Shown: in pieces, positions 22,246 through 32,838 of the stretch | How the letters are laid out: each line of letters opens with the position of its first letter | How positions within the stretch are numbered: the first letter of the stretch is position 1 | From: Dipylidium caninum | Taxonomy: Eukaryota > Platyhelminthes > Cestoda > Cyclophyllidea > Dipylidiidae | Assembly: GCA_017562135.1 (NCBI GenBank) | Contig: QEYB01000406.1 | Span: forward strand, 1 to 64,000 | Length of the DNA stretch: 64,000 bases | Direction of reading: 5' to 3' | The notes under the pieces: generated by a model | Databases searched by the model: none | Told to the model about the DNA's origin: nothing | Seen by the model: only the letters and a program-made list of their open reading frames with translations | Made by a program: the position numbers and the translations under genes

Positions 22246-23109
22246 CTACAGCAAAGGCGAAATCCGTTGAGGACAGGCAACCGGCAATACTAGGTGAACA
22301 AAAGCGGGGGAGACATGAGCGCATGCGGGCGAACAAGGAGCGCTCGCAAGAACATTGTCATCACAGAGGTGAGCAGAGCAGACGTCGGGAGTTACGTTGA
22401 CGGTCACCTCGGGAACAGATTCGCAGCACACTCCCGGAGATATAGTAACTGCGTCTGCACACGCCTCGGTCGCTGCCGCAGCAATCACCACGGGGGCGAC
22501 TTCGCCACAGGAGTCACCAACCACCTCCGCCACCACCAGTGGAGCTGGCTCAGGACAGGTGTCTGCAACAACCACAGGAGTAGACTCGCAACACGGCTCG
22601 GCAATCACTTCTGCAGCAATGACTGGTGCGGTGTCAGGACAGACATCCGCGGCGACCGTGGTAACAGCATTTGGACAAGCGTTTGAGCAAACTTCGGGAG
22701 CGGCGTCTACCAGCACCGTTGCCTCAGCATTGGGACAGGTCTTCACGGCTGCCTTGGGACAGGCCTTGGGACAGGCCTTGGGACAGGCCTTGGGACAGAC
22801 CTTGGGACAGGCTTTGGGACAGACCTTGGCACAGACCTTGGCACAGACCTTGGGACAGACCTGAGGACAAACATCCTGACAAACCTTTGAACACACCTTG
22901 TGACACACTTTGGGGTGGCACTCATGACACACCTTGGTGCACGTCGGACGACAGACCTTAGTCACAACCTCGGGACAACACTTGGGACAAATATCCATGC
23001 ACACGTTGGAGCACGTCTTCCGACACACCATCTGACAGACGTCGCGGGATACCACAGGCATCAGCGGAGGCGGAGCCACGGAGGTCATTTTCGTAAGGAC
23101 TACTGGCAT
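22246..23109 (-). CDS. Period-4 cysteine-repeat protein (keratin-like composition)
   Basis: Intronless 287-aa gene on the minus strand. TATAAAAG (23173-23180) lies 64 nt before the ATG, and AATAAA (22143-22148) follows about 100 nt after the stop. After a leader (MPVVLTKMTSVAPPPLMPVV), residues 24-112 repeat a four-residue unit of the V-C-P-K type, giving long C-x3-C-x3-C runs (KVCHKVCSKVC, PKVCPKACPKAC). The second half is Ala/Val/Pro-rich and more acidic, with spaced VC and CC motifs. A strict period-4 Cys register is compatible with a regular disulfide-cross-linked fibre or with metal binding. There is no clear signal peptide. The family is not recognised by name. The start resembles that of the 6264 ORF, and the promoter links it to the other cluster genes. 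Confidence 0.8.
   Translation of the reverse strand: MPVVLTKMTSVAPPPLMPVVSRDVCQMVCRKTCSNVCMDICPKCCPEVVTKVCRPTCTKVCHECHPKVCHKVCSKVCQDVCPQVCPKVCAKVCAKVCPKACPKVCPKACPKACPKACPKAAVKTCPNAEATVLVDAAPEVCSNACPNAVTTVAADVCPDTAPVIAAEVIAEPCCESTPVVVADTCPEPAPLVVAEVVGDSCGEVAPVVIAAAATEACADAVTISPGVCCESVPEVTVNVTPDVCSAHLCDDNVLASAPCSPACAHVSPAFVHLVLPVACPQRISPLL
22741..22862 (-). repeat. 12-bp tandem repeat inside the Cys-repeat gene
   Basis: About ten copies of a 12-base unit (ttgggacaggcc and variants on the plus strand), each encoding one P-K-x-C tetrapeptide. Near-identical codons between units suggest recent slippage growth, so repeat number may vary between individuals. Confidence 0.9.
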
Positions 23110-23172
23110 CTTCTCCTCGTCTCTCCGATTGCTTCCTCGTCGAATTCAATGCTGCCGTCTAACGAACATCGC

Positions 23173-23261
23173 CTTTTATACCGCGCCTAATGTCCGTTAT
23201 ACCCGCGCGTGATGCTCGCACACCGCACATCACGTGTCTCTCCTCCACTCACCAACACGTG
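23173..23261 (-). promoter_or_regulatory. Promoter of the Cys-repeat gene: TATA box and two CACGTG boxes
   Basis: On the minus strand, TATAAAAGGC at 23171-23180 is preceded by CACGTG at 23231-23236 and 23256-23261. The boxes are about 50 and 75 nt upstream of the TATA box. Confidence 0.75.
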
Positions 23262-23589
23262 GCTCCCCACCTCAGTACCATCGTCCCGTACTTTTTCGCT
23301 GTACAATAATGCCGCCTCACCTCCAAACTCGTCTAGACCAGGCTCGGCCTGCCTCTCCCACGAGCTCTCCTGTCAACGGTGTCAACAATGCGCACCGCAC
23401 TGCACCGCGCCGCAGCGTAAGTAAGTCAGTGCAAGCGACTTCACTCCGATGCCCGGATGACAAGTCACACACGCCACTTACGAGCGCTCCACGTCTTCAC
23501 GTCGCCTCGAGCTCCTTCATCTCTCACTCCTCAGCTCAGCCTCTGCTCTCGCCCTGACCTATTCAAACACACACACACCCACACATACA

Positions 23590-24335
23590 CACACAACCTC
23601 ACCTCACCGTTCCACTTCACCTCACCTCACCTCACCTCACCTCATCTCACTCATCTCATCTCATCTCATCTCTCTCAACGTCTCAACTCGGCTCAGCTCT
23701 GTTAAGTTTAACTCATCGTGTCCCATCATCCCATCCCATCCCATCCCATTTCGCCGAGTTCTCCCTCACCACTCCCTGCTCGCTCTCAGGTCGCATGACC
23801 ACAGCACATCCTCCTCGGTCAGTTACTTAGCTTCGCCATATCTTCGCCTTTGTCCACACGCCTCACCGTGGCTCAGATCAGCATCCGCCCACCTGGCTGA
23901 CTGACTGACTGACTGACTGACTGACTGACTGACTGACTGACTGACGTGAGTGAGTGAGTGAGTGAGTGAGTGAGAGGGTGGTCGAGTGTAGATCGTGAGA
24001 GAGTGGGTGTGCGCTTCTCTTCAGGTGGCCACCACAAGGTGCACGTTGACTCGTCTCCGCCTTCCTCTTCTTATCGGCTACTGTGATGCGACAGATTGGA
24101 GGCACCTCACCTTTCCTTTCTCATCAACCTGTCTTCACATTTCAGTGAGTGCTTGACGTCGTCTGACAGTCTGCATCTTCGAAGTCAACTCGTCAACCAC
24201 AGAGTGTCATCTGTTAGTAGGATTGACTTTACCGGCTAACTTCGTAGCATCCAGTTCCCTTCAAGTCACTTCGAACTGGGCCTCGGACTGTAATGATAAA
24301 ATGTTGCTGTGTAGACGTTTTGTTATGTGAGGAAA
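23590..24335 (+). repeat. Partial third copy of the segmental unit
   Basis: From the CTCAC array (23596-23690) through the GACT/GTGA array (23894-23975) to about 24235, the sequence follows copy A 1080-1860. It then jumps to a segment matching 3105-3180 (cctcggactgtaatg … gtagacgttttgttatgtgagg). About 1.2 kb of the unit is missing between the two. It abuts the left arm of the inverted repeat. Confidence 0.8.
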
Positions 24336-24388
24336 ATTTGCATGGCACTCTAATTTGAAGTGCGGTGATTTTCTTGGCTTTTGTATTA

Positions 24389-25655
24389 CGCCAGTACATG
24401 GCAGAAAACAGGGGTCACGGAATGTCGAAGCCCAATCTGGCGGAAGTAGAAAGAGTCTTTGCCGCTGGTATTTTTCATCCGAACCCGGTACCTGGTGCTG
24501 CCGCCCTTAGCTTCGAAGTGAGTGCGGGGATTTTCTTGCTTTTGTAACTGCCCGTCAGTGGTGTAGTACGTTGTAGTTATTCAACCATTGCTTAACTTTT
24601 ATCCACTTCATTCGTTACCCTGTTGGACAACGTGTTTTGGCGCTTGACAGTACTGTTTTGCTAATTTTCGTCTAATTGTTTATTGAGTCTCACACTTGAC
24701 GGATTGATTATTCCTGCAAAGATATTATGATAAGTCCGAAAAATCGCATCCGCGAGGATTATCCATTTCATGTAAGCCCAAATAACTTTTCAATGGCCCT
24801 GTTGTATAGCGGGGATCAGGGGCCGAATGGCTTCCAGGAAGACAGGTGTCATGCGGTTATATTTCTTTGACATCGTCTCGTCCATTCGATACATTGATTT
24901 AACTGCTTTTCCTTGTGTGTATATTCAAACTTAGTTGTAAATTATACCTGCTCAAAGGCATTGACACTTTTGTGGTAGCAACTATGCAGCGTAGAAATGA
25001 TCGCTAGACGAAGAGTTAGTGGTGATGAGGATCTTTGCCATCTCTCAACGCACCTATGAAGACAATTTGGTCTGGTCAAGACCCAGTCTGTGGTCTCCTT
25101 TTTGTCCTTGCTACAGGGTCTTCATTTTTGGTTGAGCCATCATGACACAGTGGAGTGGTTCTTTGAGTAAAACTTTTGACGTCTCTCATCATTCACATTT
25201 AGGTGGGAATACTGGTACAGCGAATTCGGCCCTCTAAATTGGAGGAGGCCATTCTTTATTTCATCGTCAAATGGAGGCAAAATCTGGCAACCGAAGGCAA
25301 AATTCTCGAACGCTTAAAACGCGAATATCTCCTCTCCACTGAACAGTCGCGATTGAAACCGGTCCTCGACGAAGCGATACGCTACCTCTGCACCCCCGAT
25401 GATCTGGACATGTGGTTGGCCTGGGAGGCACCCACCTTTCCTCTTAAGGGCAGCGTGGTGATTGAGAAATGGGGTGTCAAAGGTCCCCAACTGTGCCTGA
25501 TGCTGCGAGGCCTACGATTGATGTGGGTGGACTCAGGGTGTACGATGGATGAGGAAGCCTTGTTGAATGAGGAGGTGTTTCAAAAGGTTTCGCAGATGCC
25601 TCTGACGGAGATGGAGGAGGGGTCTATGCTTCCTGCTAAGCGGAAGAGACGATAA
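24389..25655 (+). pseudogene. Truncated TRNT1 (CCA-adding enzyme) copy, 3' part only
   Basis: Contains part of the exon-3 equivalent (about 24389-24525, …KPNLAEVERVFAAG…), an intron, and a complete exon-4 equivalent (25203-25655). Exon 4 matches the functional gene at 35526-35978 with about eight amino-acid changes in 150. The catalytic exons 1 and 2 are absent. Exon 3 carries short deletions relative to the functional gene, including loss of the CGLPA and ADE codons. A fragment of the intron-3 start (gaagtgcggtgattttctt) also appears before exon 3 at about 24356, so the end was locally rearranged. No enzyme can be made. Exon 4 is still open, as expected for a recent duplication. Confidence 0.9.
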
Positions 25656-25974
25656 CTTGTGTCGTAGTTGGTGTGTCTCAATGCGGCGCTGCGAATTTTG
25701 CACATACACTCGAAGCACTCGTGCCTTTAGTCTTCTTCCCTGGCTACTCATGGGTTCGTTGAAGTAGTTGTTACGACGTGTGCGAAACGCGGGTTTTCGA
25801 TGGTTCCTTCACCTCATTGTTACGACATAATTGGGACCACGTTAATTGACCTTATCACTTTTTTGGCCACATTGTTGGCATTGAAGTCTTGTCAACGTAC
25901 AAACGTGGCCGCGTTTCGCGAGGCAGAGGTTGTGGAATTGGAGGGAAGGTATCTCAATGGGTGACCCTTCCTTC

Positions 25975-26215
25975 GCCCCATGTGCAGGAACATTGGTTTG
26001 TGTCGCGTTCATCCCACTAATTCATCGCCCTCTTCCCTACCACTTCTCCCCTTGACTCGTGACCACGTCAGGATGTGCCAACTCTCCTACTCATCGTGTT
26101 TGAGGCTGGAAATGTACTAATGCAATTGTTGAAAGCACCTCCAACGGGCTCTGGGAGGTGTGTGAATGCCTCGCCAGCTGTTGGTGAGGTGTCGTCGTGG
26201 GACAGTGCATTGGCA
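25975..26215 (+). repeat. Dispersed four-copy module, copy 3 (left arm)
   Basis: Shares ctactcatcgtgtttga and flanking sequence with 4642-4760 and with the right-arm copy. It lies in the convergent intergenic region between the TRNT1 fragment and the Cys-rich gene. Confidence 0.7.
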
Positions 26216-27000
26216 AATTGGAGGGACTGGGGGAGGGGAGGGGAGGGGAGGGGAGGTTGAGATAATCTTCCCTCTCCTCTTCCTCCTCCTCTTTCTTATC
26301 CTCCTTCTCCTCTATGGAGTAGTAGTAGCCAAAGTGGCAGTTGTTGCGTGTTCTCGGTTGATCGAAATGACCTGTTGTCAAGGCCGACAATGCTGGAAGG
26401 AGCCTTCACTGTCTCGCATGCAGAACGGCGCATTAATGCGGTCCAGTGGAGACAATGCGGATGATGCAGGTGAAGTGCAGTGGAGTGGACGCCAATTCAA
26501 CTTGAGTGACGTTCGTTCCTTCGTTCTTTCGTTCGTCTGCCCAGCTGCCAGTTAGTCGGCTGTTTCAACTCAAGAAGTGGGTATTCGCAAGCCCTGAGGC
26601 CCAGGTGGTGCTCACCACAGGTAGTCTCTCTGTTAGTTGGCGTGTGGTGAACTGCTGAATGCCTCATTCAAGCTGACTGGCCGACTGACCAGCTAAACGG
26701 TCATTATTTGTTGACGAGTGCGTAGTTACTTGGGAACATGGGGAAAGAGAAGAGATTGGCCACGAGAGAACTGGTACTGATAGCCTGCAAGGAGTCTCGG
26801 CCATGGGCATGGTCGTGGGCGTGGGCGTGGGCGTGGGGGCGGCGCCTGAAGGCACGGCATAGGCGGAGCGTGGAACCATGAAGTGGCACCAGGGTTATGG
26901 GAGGAAGAGGAAGGGAGGGAGAGGGAGGGATGGGGGAGGGGGAGGCGGAGGGGTGGCAGTGGCAGTGGCAGTGGCAGTGGACAGGTGAGACAAGTCGAGT
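26216..27000. other. Convergent intergenic region with G-rich and GGCAGT tracts
   Basis: No gene is supported. The GGGGAGG run (26226-26258) and the GGCAGT/GGGCGT repeats (26812-26836, 26955-26980) are arm-specific in length. The right-arm equivalent has a run of 14 or more C instead (34940-34955). Confidence 0.6.
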
Positions 27001-27057
27001 GATATCAGTGTTGAAGACGTTTATTTGGACACTGCTCTAGATTGATAATGAACAAGG

Positions 27058-29010
27058 CTAAATGTAAAGAGATGGTTGATGAGGATGGAGTAGGTGGTGG
27101 TGGAAGTGGCATCTGTTACAGTCGTGGCAATCGGCGGTTGGGTCATGAGGCACCAGAGGAATTAGCTCAGGGTAGACTTGTTGTATCTCCTTCGTAAGTG
27201 GCACGAGGCTGATGTGTAATTTTCTTCCTGATTCCCTTGGAAGCTTAACCTGCCTTATCGTTTTCGGAATGAACGGAGGATAACCTAGTTCAGGCATCTC
27301 GTCGCAAACACGGGGTATCATGTAGGCCGCGACGGAGGGGCAGACTTCAGGCTTGATGTGAATACAATTTTCAGGTGGGAAATCTGGAAGGTCGTCAGAA
27401 TAGACGAGGTATATTGGACCGGAACGACGATGACAATCTGGTGTGGGAGTAACATCAGAACACGTCCGGGACATTACCTGATGAAAGAGCACAGGCGTTA
27501 AGTGATGGTAAGATGTTGGCATTACGTCAATGTAAATTCTGCCCGAGTTTTATTAATCGTATCCGGGCAGACCTAAGGACTGTGTTTATTTCCTGACAAA
27601 AACCCTATATTCAGACCAAAGTTACCTTGGGAACGAATGCTGGCAATGCACTCAAGAACATAGCATTCCGCCCGGGCGTAATCTTAGGGACTGTCTCCGT
27701 GCAGAGATCAGGACATTCTTGACAGGCATGAGAAGTGGTTTTTGGTTTGCGTTTCTGACTGAGCAGCCAGTCCATACACTGACACGCAAGCGGATGTCCG
27801 CAATCCGCAAGCATCATTTCTCGAAGGACCAGAGGCTTTGAGAGAAAAGCAAACTTAGCTTGGGAATCACCATATTTATCAGGTGTGGATTGTGGACAAA
27901 ACTGATACAGGGGCGTAGGCAGCTGAATGAGGCGACGAGGGTCCGACGGAACCTCTTCTAGGCAGAGAATCCGATTTTCGTAGAGGGCGGTCTTGGTACT
28001 GATATCTGAGTAGGCATTGGTAAGGTTTTCAGGGCATTCCGAGGGGCAGACAGTGGAAGAAGCATCAGATTTCGTGGTTGGGCAAAGCTTATACCCGCCA
28101 ATCGGTGCCGGACTATACAGCGAGTGGTTTTTGCTTTGTCTCCGCCAAAAAGTCACAGAATCTAGTTGAAAGGGGGCTTCCGTGCTAAAATCAGGACAAA
28201 TTTGAGAGCCGCCAAAGCAATCTTCAGGTTTGGAGTTAGGCTGAATTTGACACGTGAGCAACGGTGTCAGAATGGACTGGCTTGAGTCAAATCGCCTTTG
28301 TGAGAGCACAGGATTTTTCTGGGAAGTGCTCTCTGTTCTTGTATCAGAAGATGCTGCCAGGGAGTCCTCAGGACAGTCTGGAAAGCAAGCATCGGAAACC
28401 TCGTCGAAACTTTGCTTTTGTTGAAGTCGACAAGTGGGCACTGCCACTTGCCTAGTCAAACAACCCTCTATACGCTTGGTTTGTTGAAAGGGCAAAGGGT
28501 TTACGCTGGAGGCTTCCGCGTTCCCATCGCAATAAACGTCAACAGATACCTCTTGACAGTCCTCTTGACGAGCATTTGATCTAACAGACGTGGACTCTGG
28601 TGGATTTGAACACTCTGTCGGGCGAGTTGATTTCTCCTGCTGACAGACGTCAGACACAAATTGGACTTGTGAAAGGGTCGGGTGAGAACGAGGCTCACGA
28701 AGTGCCTCTTCGCCGATTTTATGGCCGCTTCCGGGGGAGGCATCAGAGCATCCACCCAAAGAGTGTTCCGCGTGGAGTTGTGATTGAAATTGGCCCTCTG
28801 GATCACGCAGAGGAAGACCCTGTGTGTGGGCCTCATGACAAACCTTAAAATAAAAATAATTTAACATAAGAGTATTACCCTAGTGCAGATCACAGGCACA
28901 GCATGTTCACCGACGTTAGAACATTTGACTTCGATGGTCTTCTGTTTAGTTTTATATTTTCTTTTTGAGTGAGGCTTCTGCTTTGGATTAGGCCTGGGCT
29001 TCGTAGGCAT
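27058..29010 (-). CDS. Cys-rich repeat protein, left-arm gene (3 exons)
   Basis: Exons on the minus strand are 29010-28879, 28843-27626 and 27477-27058, with GT-AG introns of 35 and 148 nt, both phase 0, giving 589 aa. AATAAA is at 27020-27025. Exon 1 encodes a Lys-rich start (MPTKPRPNPKQKPHSKRKYK…). Exon 2 carries imperfect repeats of roughly 55-70 residues with CPxxCPE, SDxxTxT and NPxL elements and a QIQPxxKPEDC motif. Exon 3 ends in CHDCNRCHFHHHLLHPH, a Cys/His cluster that could bind metal. No membrane segment or clear signal peptide is seen. The family is not recognised. Promoter, exon-1 layout and C-terminus are shared with the right-arm gene, and the middle is strongly diverged. A structural or secreted role is inferred only. 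Confidence 0.8.
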
Positions 29011-29073
29011 GGATCTTTACTCAGCGATCACGTTCCCGTTTGATTTGACAGTGGAGGTGTGGCCTGACAGAGC

Positions 29074-29260
29074 CTTTTATAGCTCCTCTACTTCGTCCAT
29101 CTCCACGTGACACTACCAGCAGAGCCCTTCATCAGGCTCTCCACGTGACTCCCCTCAACACACCACCACATCCCCCGAGCTGTCGCGTCTCTGGGCAGTG
29201 GGCAGCAACTGCAATCTCGCACCTCAACTCTTTGCCTTCCTAATGCCACCCATCCACGTG
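29074..29260 (-). promoter_or_regulatory. Promoter of the left-arm gene: TATA box and three CACGTG boxes
   Basis: TATAAAAG (minus, 29074-29081) lies 64 nt before the ATG. CACGTG occurs at 29104-29109, 29142-29147 and 29255-29260, each next to GGAG or GGCG on one side. The arrangement is mirrored in the right arm. Confidence 0.8.
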
Positions 29261-29315
29261 GCGAAGTGTGAGGAGGGGTACTTTTCTCTTCGCCATCCTT
29301 TATCAACACCCACCG

Positions 29316-32300
29316 CCGGACTTGGTGCCTAATTACTCTGAATTTCAGTTCTCATCATAAAATCCCCTCAACCATTTAATATCCAGACGCTGCCGCCGTT
29401 CTGCCGATAGGGACTGGAGTAGTGGCCTTCGCCAGTGTCTAACTTAAGGTAGTAAAGGACTACTGAGGTAGTTCCGGTGCGGGCGAATTGTACAGCTTGA
29501 GTAGATTCATAGGATGATATACAAAACACAAACATCATGAGGATGTTTTGACAAGCGGGCATGTGGGACGATCACACTTCTGTTAAGTTAATGACCTCAA
29601 AACAGCTCACAATGGATATGTCTGTTCACTAGACTCCATTCGGCTTCTCAGTGGTCGTCAAAATGTTGGTAGCGGCGAACTGTTTATCGCATTCCAGAAC
29701 AGAAGCGAGAGACGAAGAGAATCGCGCCGAACAATCAGTGATCCATTAGGCCAATTTGGCCCTTTTACTACCCATCTTCTATTAGTGCTTCGAGTAATCT
29801 CTAATAAAATTGGAAATCCTCCTCTTAGGAGCTACCGGCGTTTAATTAGCCCTGAATTCCTGCAATCGCAGAATGTTGACAAAAAACATATTTTGGATTT
29901 TCTGTAAATTGACATACAAATATGCCAGAAGGAGGTGTAACTTTGCATTTGCCCTGGTAGGCGACAGTAACTGAACCCCACAGAATGGTTATGTGCTTGA
30001 TTACCTAAGAAGTGGGAACCATTCAGAGCTTGTGTTACGTCACTGCTGACAAGTGTCATCTCCTTCGTCTCCAAGCTTTACGTTGCCTGACATCATGAGA
30101 CAAGTGATCGGAAGCAGCTTTATGTAATAAGTCAGGGCGACGAAAATTTAACTGCCCGTCATTACGACTCTCGGGAGAGCAGACTAAGAGTGCTCGCTAC
30201 TTAGAGTGGATATCTTTCCAGGTAGTTGGAGCCAATTTCAGTCTTTTCAAGTTTATCACCATAATTTTTGTAGGTGAGGTGTCTGCCTACCCATTTTTAA
30301 CAACTGAGCATTTATGAAAGGCTTTGTCCAAGACTTCGTCCGAACAAGACTTCGTCACTTTAACCGCAATTTCGTTCCTAATTAGCCCTCCGGGTAGCAC
30401 TAGAAACAGGTCCCTCGTTCTCCGACCCCGAAATGGTTGGCTTTAACAACGATAGGATTTTCACCAGCCGCCTGCTCATCCTTCTCTTCACTTCTCGTTG
30501 GGTGACAGACACCTCAGATGGAGCGAAATTGACTAGAGACGAACAGGACAAGACTAAGACGGGGGTAAACGGAATCACATCTAGGGGTCAACCGTAAACC
30601 CCGTTTTTACAGCCCAAATAAGCTCCATAAACTTGTCCCAGGTTGAAATTAGACTGAATAAAATCAGTCTAATGCTCGATAGACACTGCTCATGAGAGAT
30701 CAGCGATTTACAAACCTGACAGAAATTTGGTTGGCATCAACTCCAGCTTTCCTTTTTCTTTTATAGATATCTTTAACCTCGTCTTCACCGACCTCTTACA
30801 GAAAACCCGTCCTAACAACGTGTGTTGTTGAGATTTGCAACAATTCCATTGGCTTCCATTCATTCTGGCCAACTTACTGTGGTGGAAACTATGAAACAGG
30901 TGTTGAATATTAGTAGAAAAAACGAAATTTTCCACATTATTTGTTGCATTCAACCAAAAATACCTTCTAACTGCGACTTCGACTGTCTGCTGACGATTCG
31001 ATAGTTTCATGTTTGCCGTTTTGAAAAATCTTTGATTTCAGAGTTATGAAACCATTCAAAGCATAGTATCTTTTTTTGGCTATGATATTTTTTCTTTCAA
31101 AAATAATTCGTAATTTCGGAAAAAGCAATAATAAGGGCGCAGAAACATCGGGTAACCGTAGAGGAGGTCGTGAAATGTCTTATTGTAGAGAAGTTTTTTA
31201 GTTTGGAAATAATAATTGAAGGCTTTATGTAGTCCGCCAGCGTTGCCATCATGAAGTAATATTTGCACTGTGACGAATGAGCAATGCTGGCTGTATTTCC
31301 TGCGTGATTTTCTACTCATCCAGGACATCACTTCCACGGCCATATGAGGACTCCGCCACTGTTGTGCTTTCGCCTTGTCATAGGGACGAAAAATTGAACC
31401 ACTCCTCGGTCGTTCCACCCCTCTAGTGGTAGCCATAATTTTCGATGAAATTCTGGCCCACGAATGGGTCCTGAGCTGCCTTCTTATCTGCCCATTTGCA
31501 TGAACGTTTTCGATTAACACACAAAACCTACTTTTCGTCACAGGCGATGATTTAATGCAAAAAAGGCGGCAATTGTGTTTTGCGAAGGAGGCAACGAAGA
31601 TGTACACTCGCTTTTGCCCGCTATCTTCCATCTCCACTTACGTCAGTGCGTGGGGGGCGTATTTTCCTTCCTCATTCCATGTACGCAGATGTTTTAACAC
31701 AGTCGGAGCAGAGCTAGTTCTTAGCCTAGATCCAAGTTCCGAATATTCGTGTGTGTACTGGATTTCACAGACCTCCTCCATTGTTTTCCACTATCAACAT
31801 TGGCCGGCGGTCGACCTCGAGGCACGTTGAGGACACTCAAACTGGTAGAATGTGATTTTTTCCCCTTAGTGGGTCCATGTAGGACTGCCTCATTAATGTT
31901 TCCAGAAGCTCGTTAAGCTGCGCATTGATTCCATTTAAACTTTTGCAGAAAAGTAGATAAAAATAGTGTTTTGTTTCTATCTGTTTTTGTAGAAAAATAA
32001 GGTTAAAGTGGGACACTGGCACAGAAGATGCTTACGAAATGAGTAATAAGAGAGCCTCAAACACTTGTAAATAAAAATGTCGAGCGCACGTTGCAATGCA
32101 TCTCAGTCGCAGTTGCCCTCAAACAAAACAAAAATACCCGTTCCATAGTTTTCAACCCCATATATTAGCGGTCGTTGACCCATTCGTCTTTCTTCATATA
32201 GAATGAATGGTTGCTCTAATGCTTTCAAAACTGGACTTACAGGGAAAGTATGGCCCTATAATTAACGCCAATTTACGCTTTGAACTGTCAAGGAGACTTT

Positions 32301-32514
32301 TAGATTCTATTAACTAGAAATGTATAGAGAATAAGTTAGGAATAAAAAAAATCATCCCCGGATTGCGGGCCATTATAGATTGGGTGACCGGAGCAAAGAT
32401 TAGTCCGATCTTACATTGCACGTAAGTCGAGCGACAGACAGTGAGAATCACTAGAAGACAGGGACGAAAGACTACATTAAGGGCGTGTCGGGAGTAACTC
32501 GACACCCACTCCGA
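29316..32514. other. Spacer between inverted-repeat arms, no supported gene
   Basis: AT-rich single-copy sequence. A 185-codon minus frame (31080-31637) and a 64-codon minus frame (29368-29562) are open but show no family motif, promoter or splice support. No transposase, terminal repeat or target-site duplication is recognised that would explain the inversion. Confidence 0.6.
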
Positions 32515-32569
32515 TAGTGGGTGTTGATAAAGGATGGCGAAGAGAAAAGTACTCCTCCTCACACTTCGC

Positions 32570-32783
32570 CACGTGGAGATATGCGGGTTGGAAGACGCGG
32601 TCTCTGGATGGCATTAGGAAGGCAAAGAGTTGAGGTGCGAGATTGCAGTTGCTGCCCACTGCCCAGAGACGCGACAGCTCGGGGGATGTGGTGGTGTGGT
32701 GAGGGGAGTCACGTGGAGAGCCTGATGAAGGGCTGTGCTGGTAGTGTCACGTGGAGATGGAGGAGGTAGAGGAGCTATAAAAG
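32570..32783 (+). promoter_or_regulatory. Promoter of the right-arm gene: TATA box and three CACGTG boxes
   Basis: CACGTG at 32570-32575, 32710-32715 and 32748-32753, each followed by GAG, then TATAAAAG at 32776-32783. The TATA box is 63 nt before the ATG at 32839. The last box is only about 22 nt from the TATA box. Confidence 0.8.
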
Positions 32784-32838
32784 GCAATGAAGCGACGCTC
32801 CCAATGCCGAATCAAACGAAAACTGCCACTGGGGACAG

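Larger units (their letters stand above)
24345..29315 (+). repeat. Left arm of a large imperfect inverted repeat
   Basis: Reverse-complementary to about 32515-36895. The inner edge is near gggtgttgataaaggatgg (right arm 32519) and its complement ending at about 29315. The outer edge lies inside TRNT1 exon 3. The arm contains the TRNT1 fragment, the dispersed module and one Cys-rich gene. Non-coding parts and the TRNT1 exon are closely similar between arms; the middle of the Cys-rich gene is not. Confidence 0.9.

Noticed and set aside
22294..22961. Plus-strand open frames opposite the Cys-repeat gene (Gly/Gln or Trp/Asp/Arg repeats)
   Set aside because: These are shadow frames caused by the 12-bp coding repeat. 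Promoter and polyadenylation signal support the minus strand.
23941..23975. CRISPR-like regular repeats
   Set aside because: The repeats are simple tetranucleotides with no unique spacers, in an animal genome.
29368..29562. Possible exon (…SVVLYYLKLDTGEGHYSS…) on the minus strand
   Set aside because: Protein-like in appearance but short, without convincing splice sites or recognisable family.
31080..31637. 185-codon minus-strand open frame in the palindrome spacer
   Set aside because: No recognisable motif, promoter, splice pattern or second copy. An open frame of this length is expected about once by chance in 64 kb on both strands.
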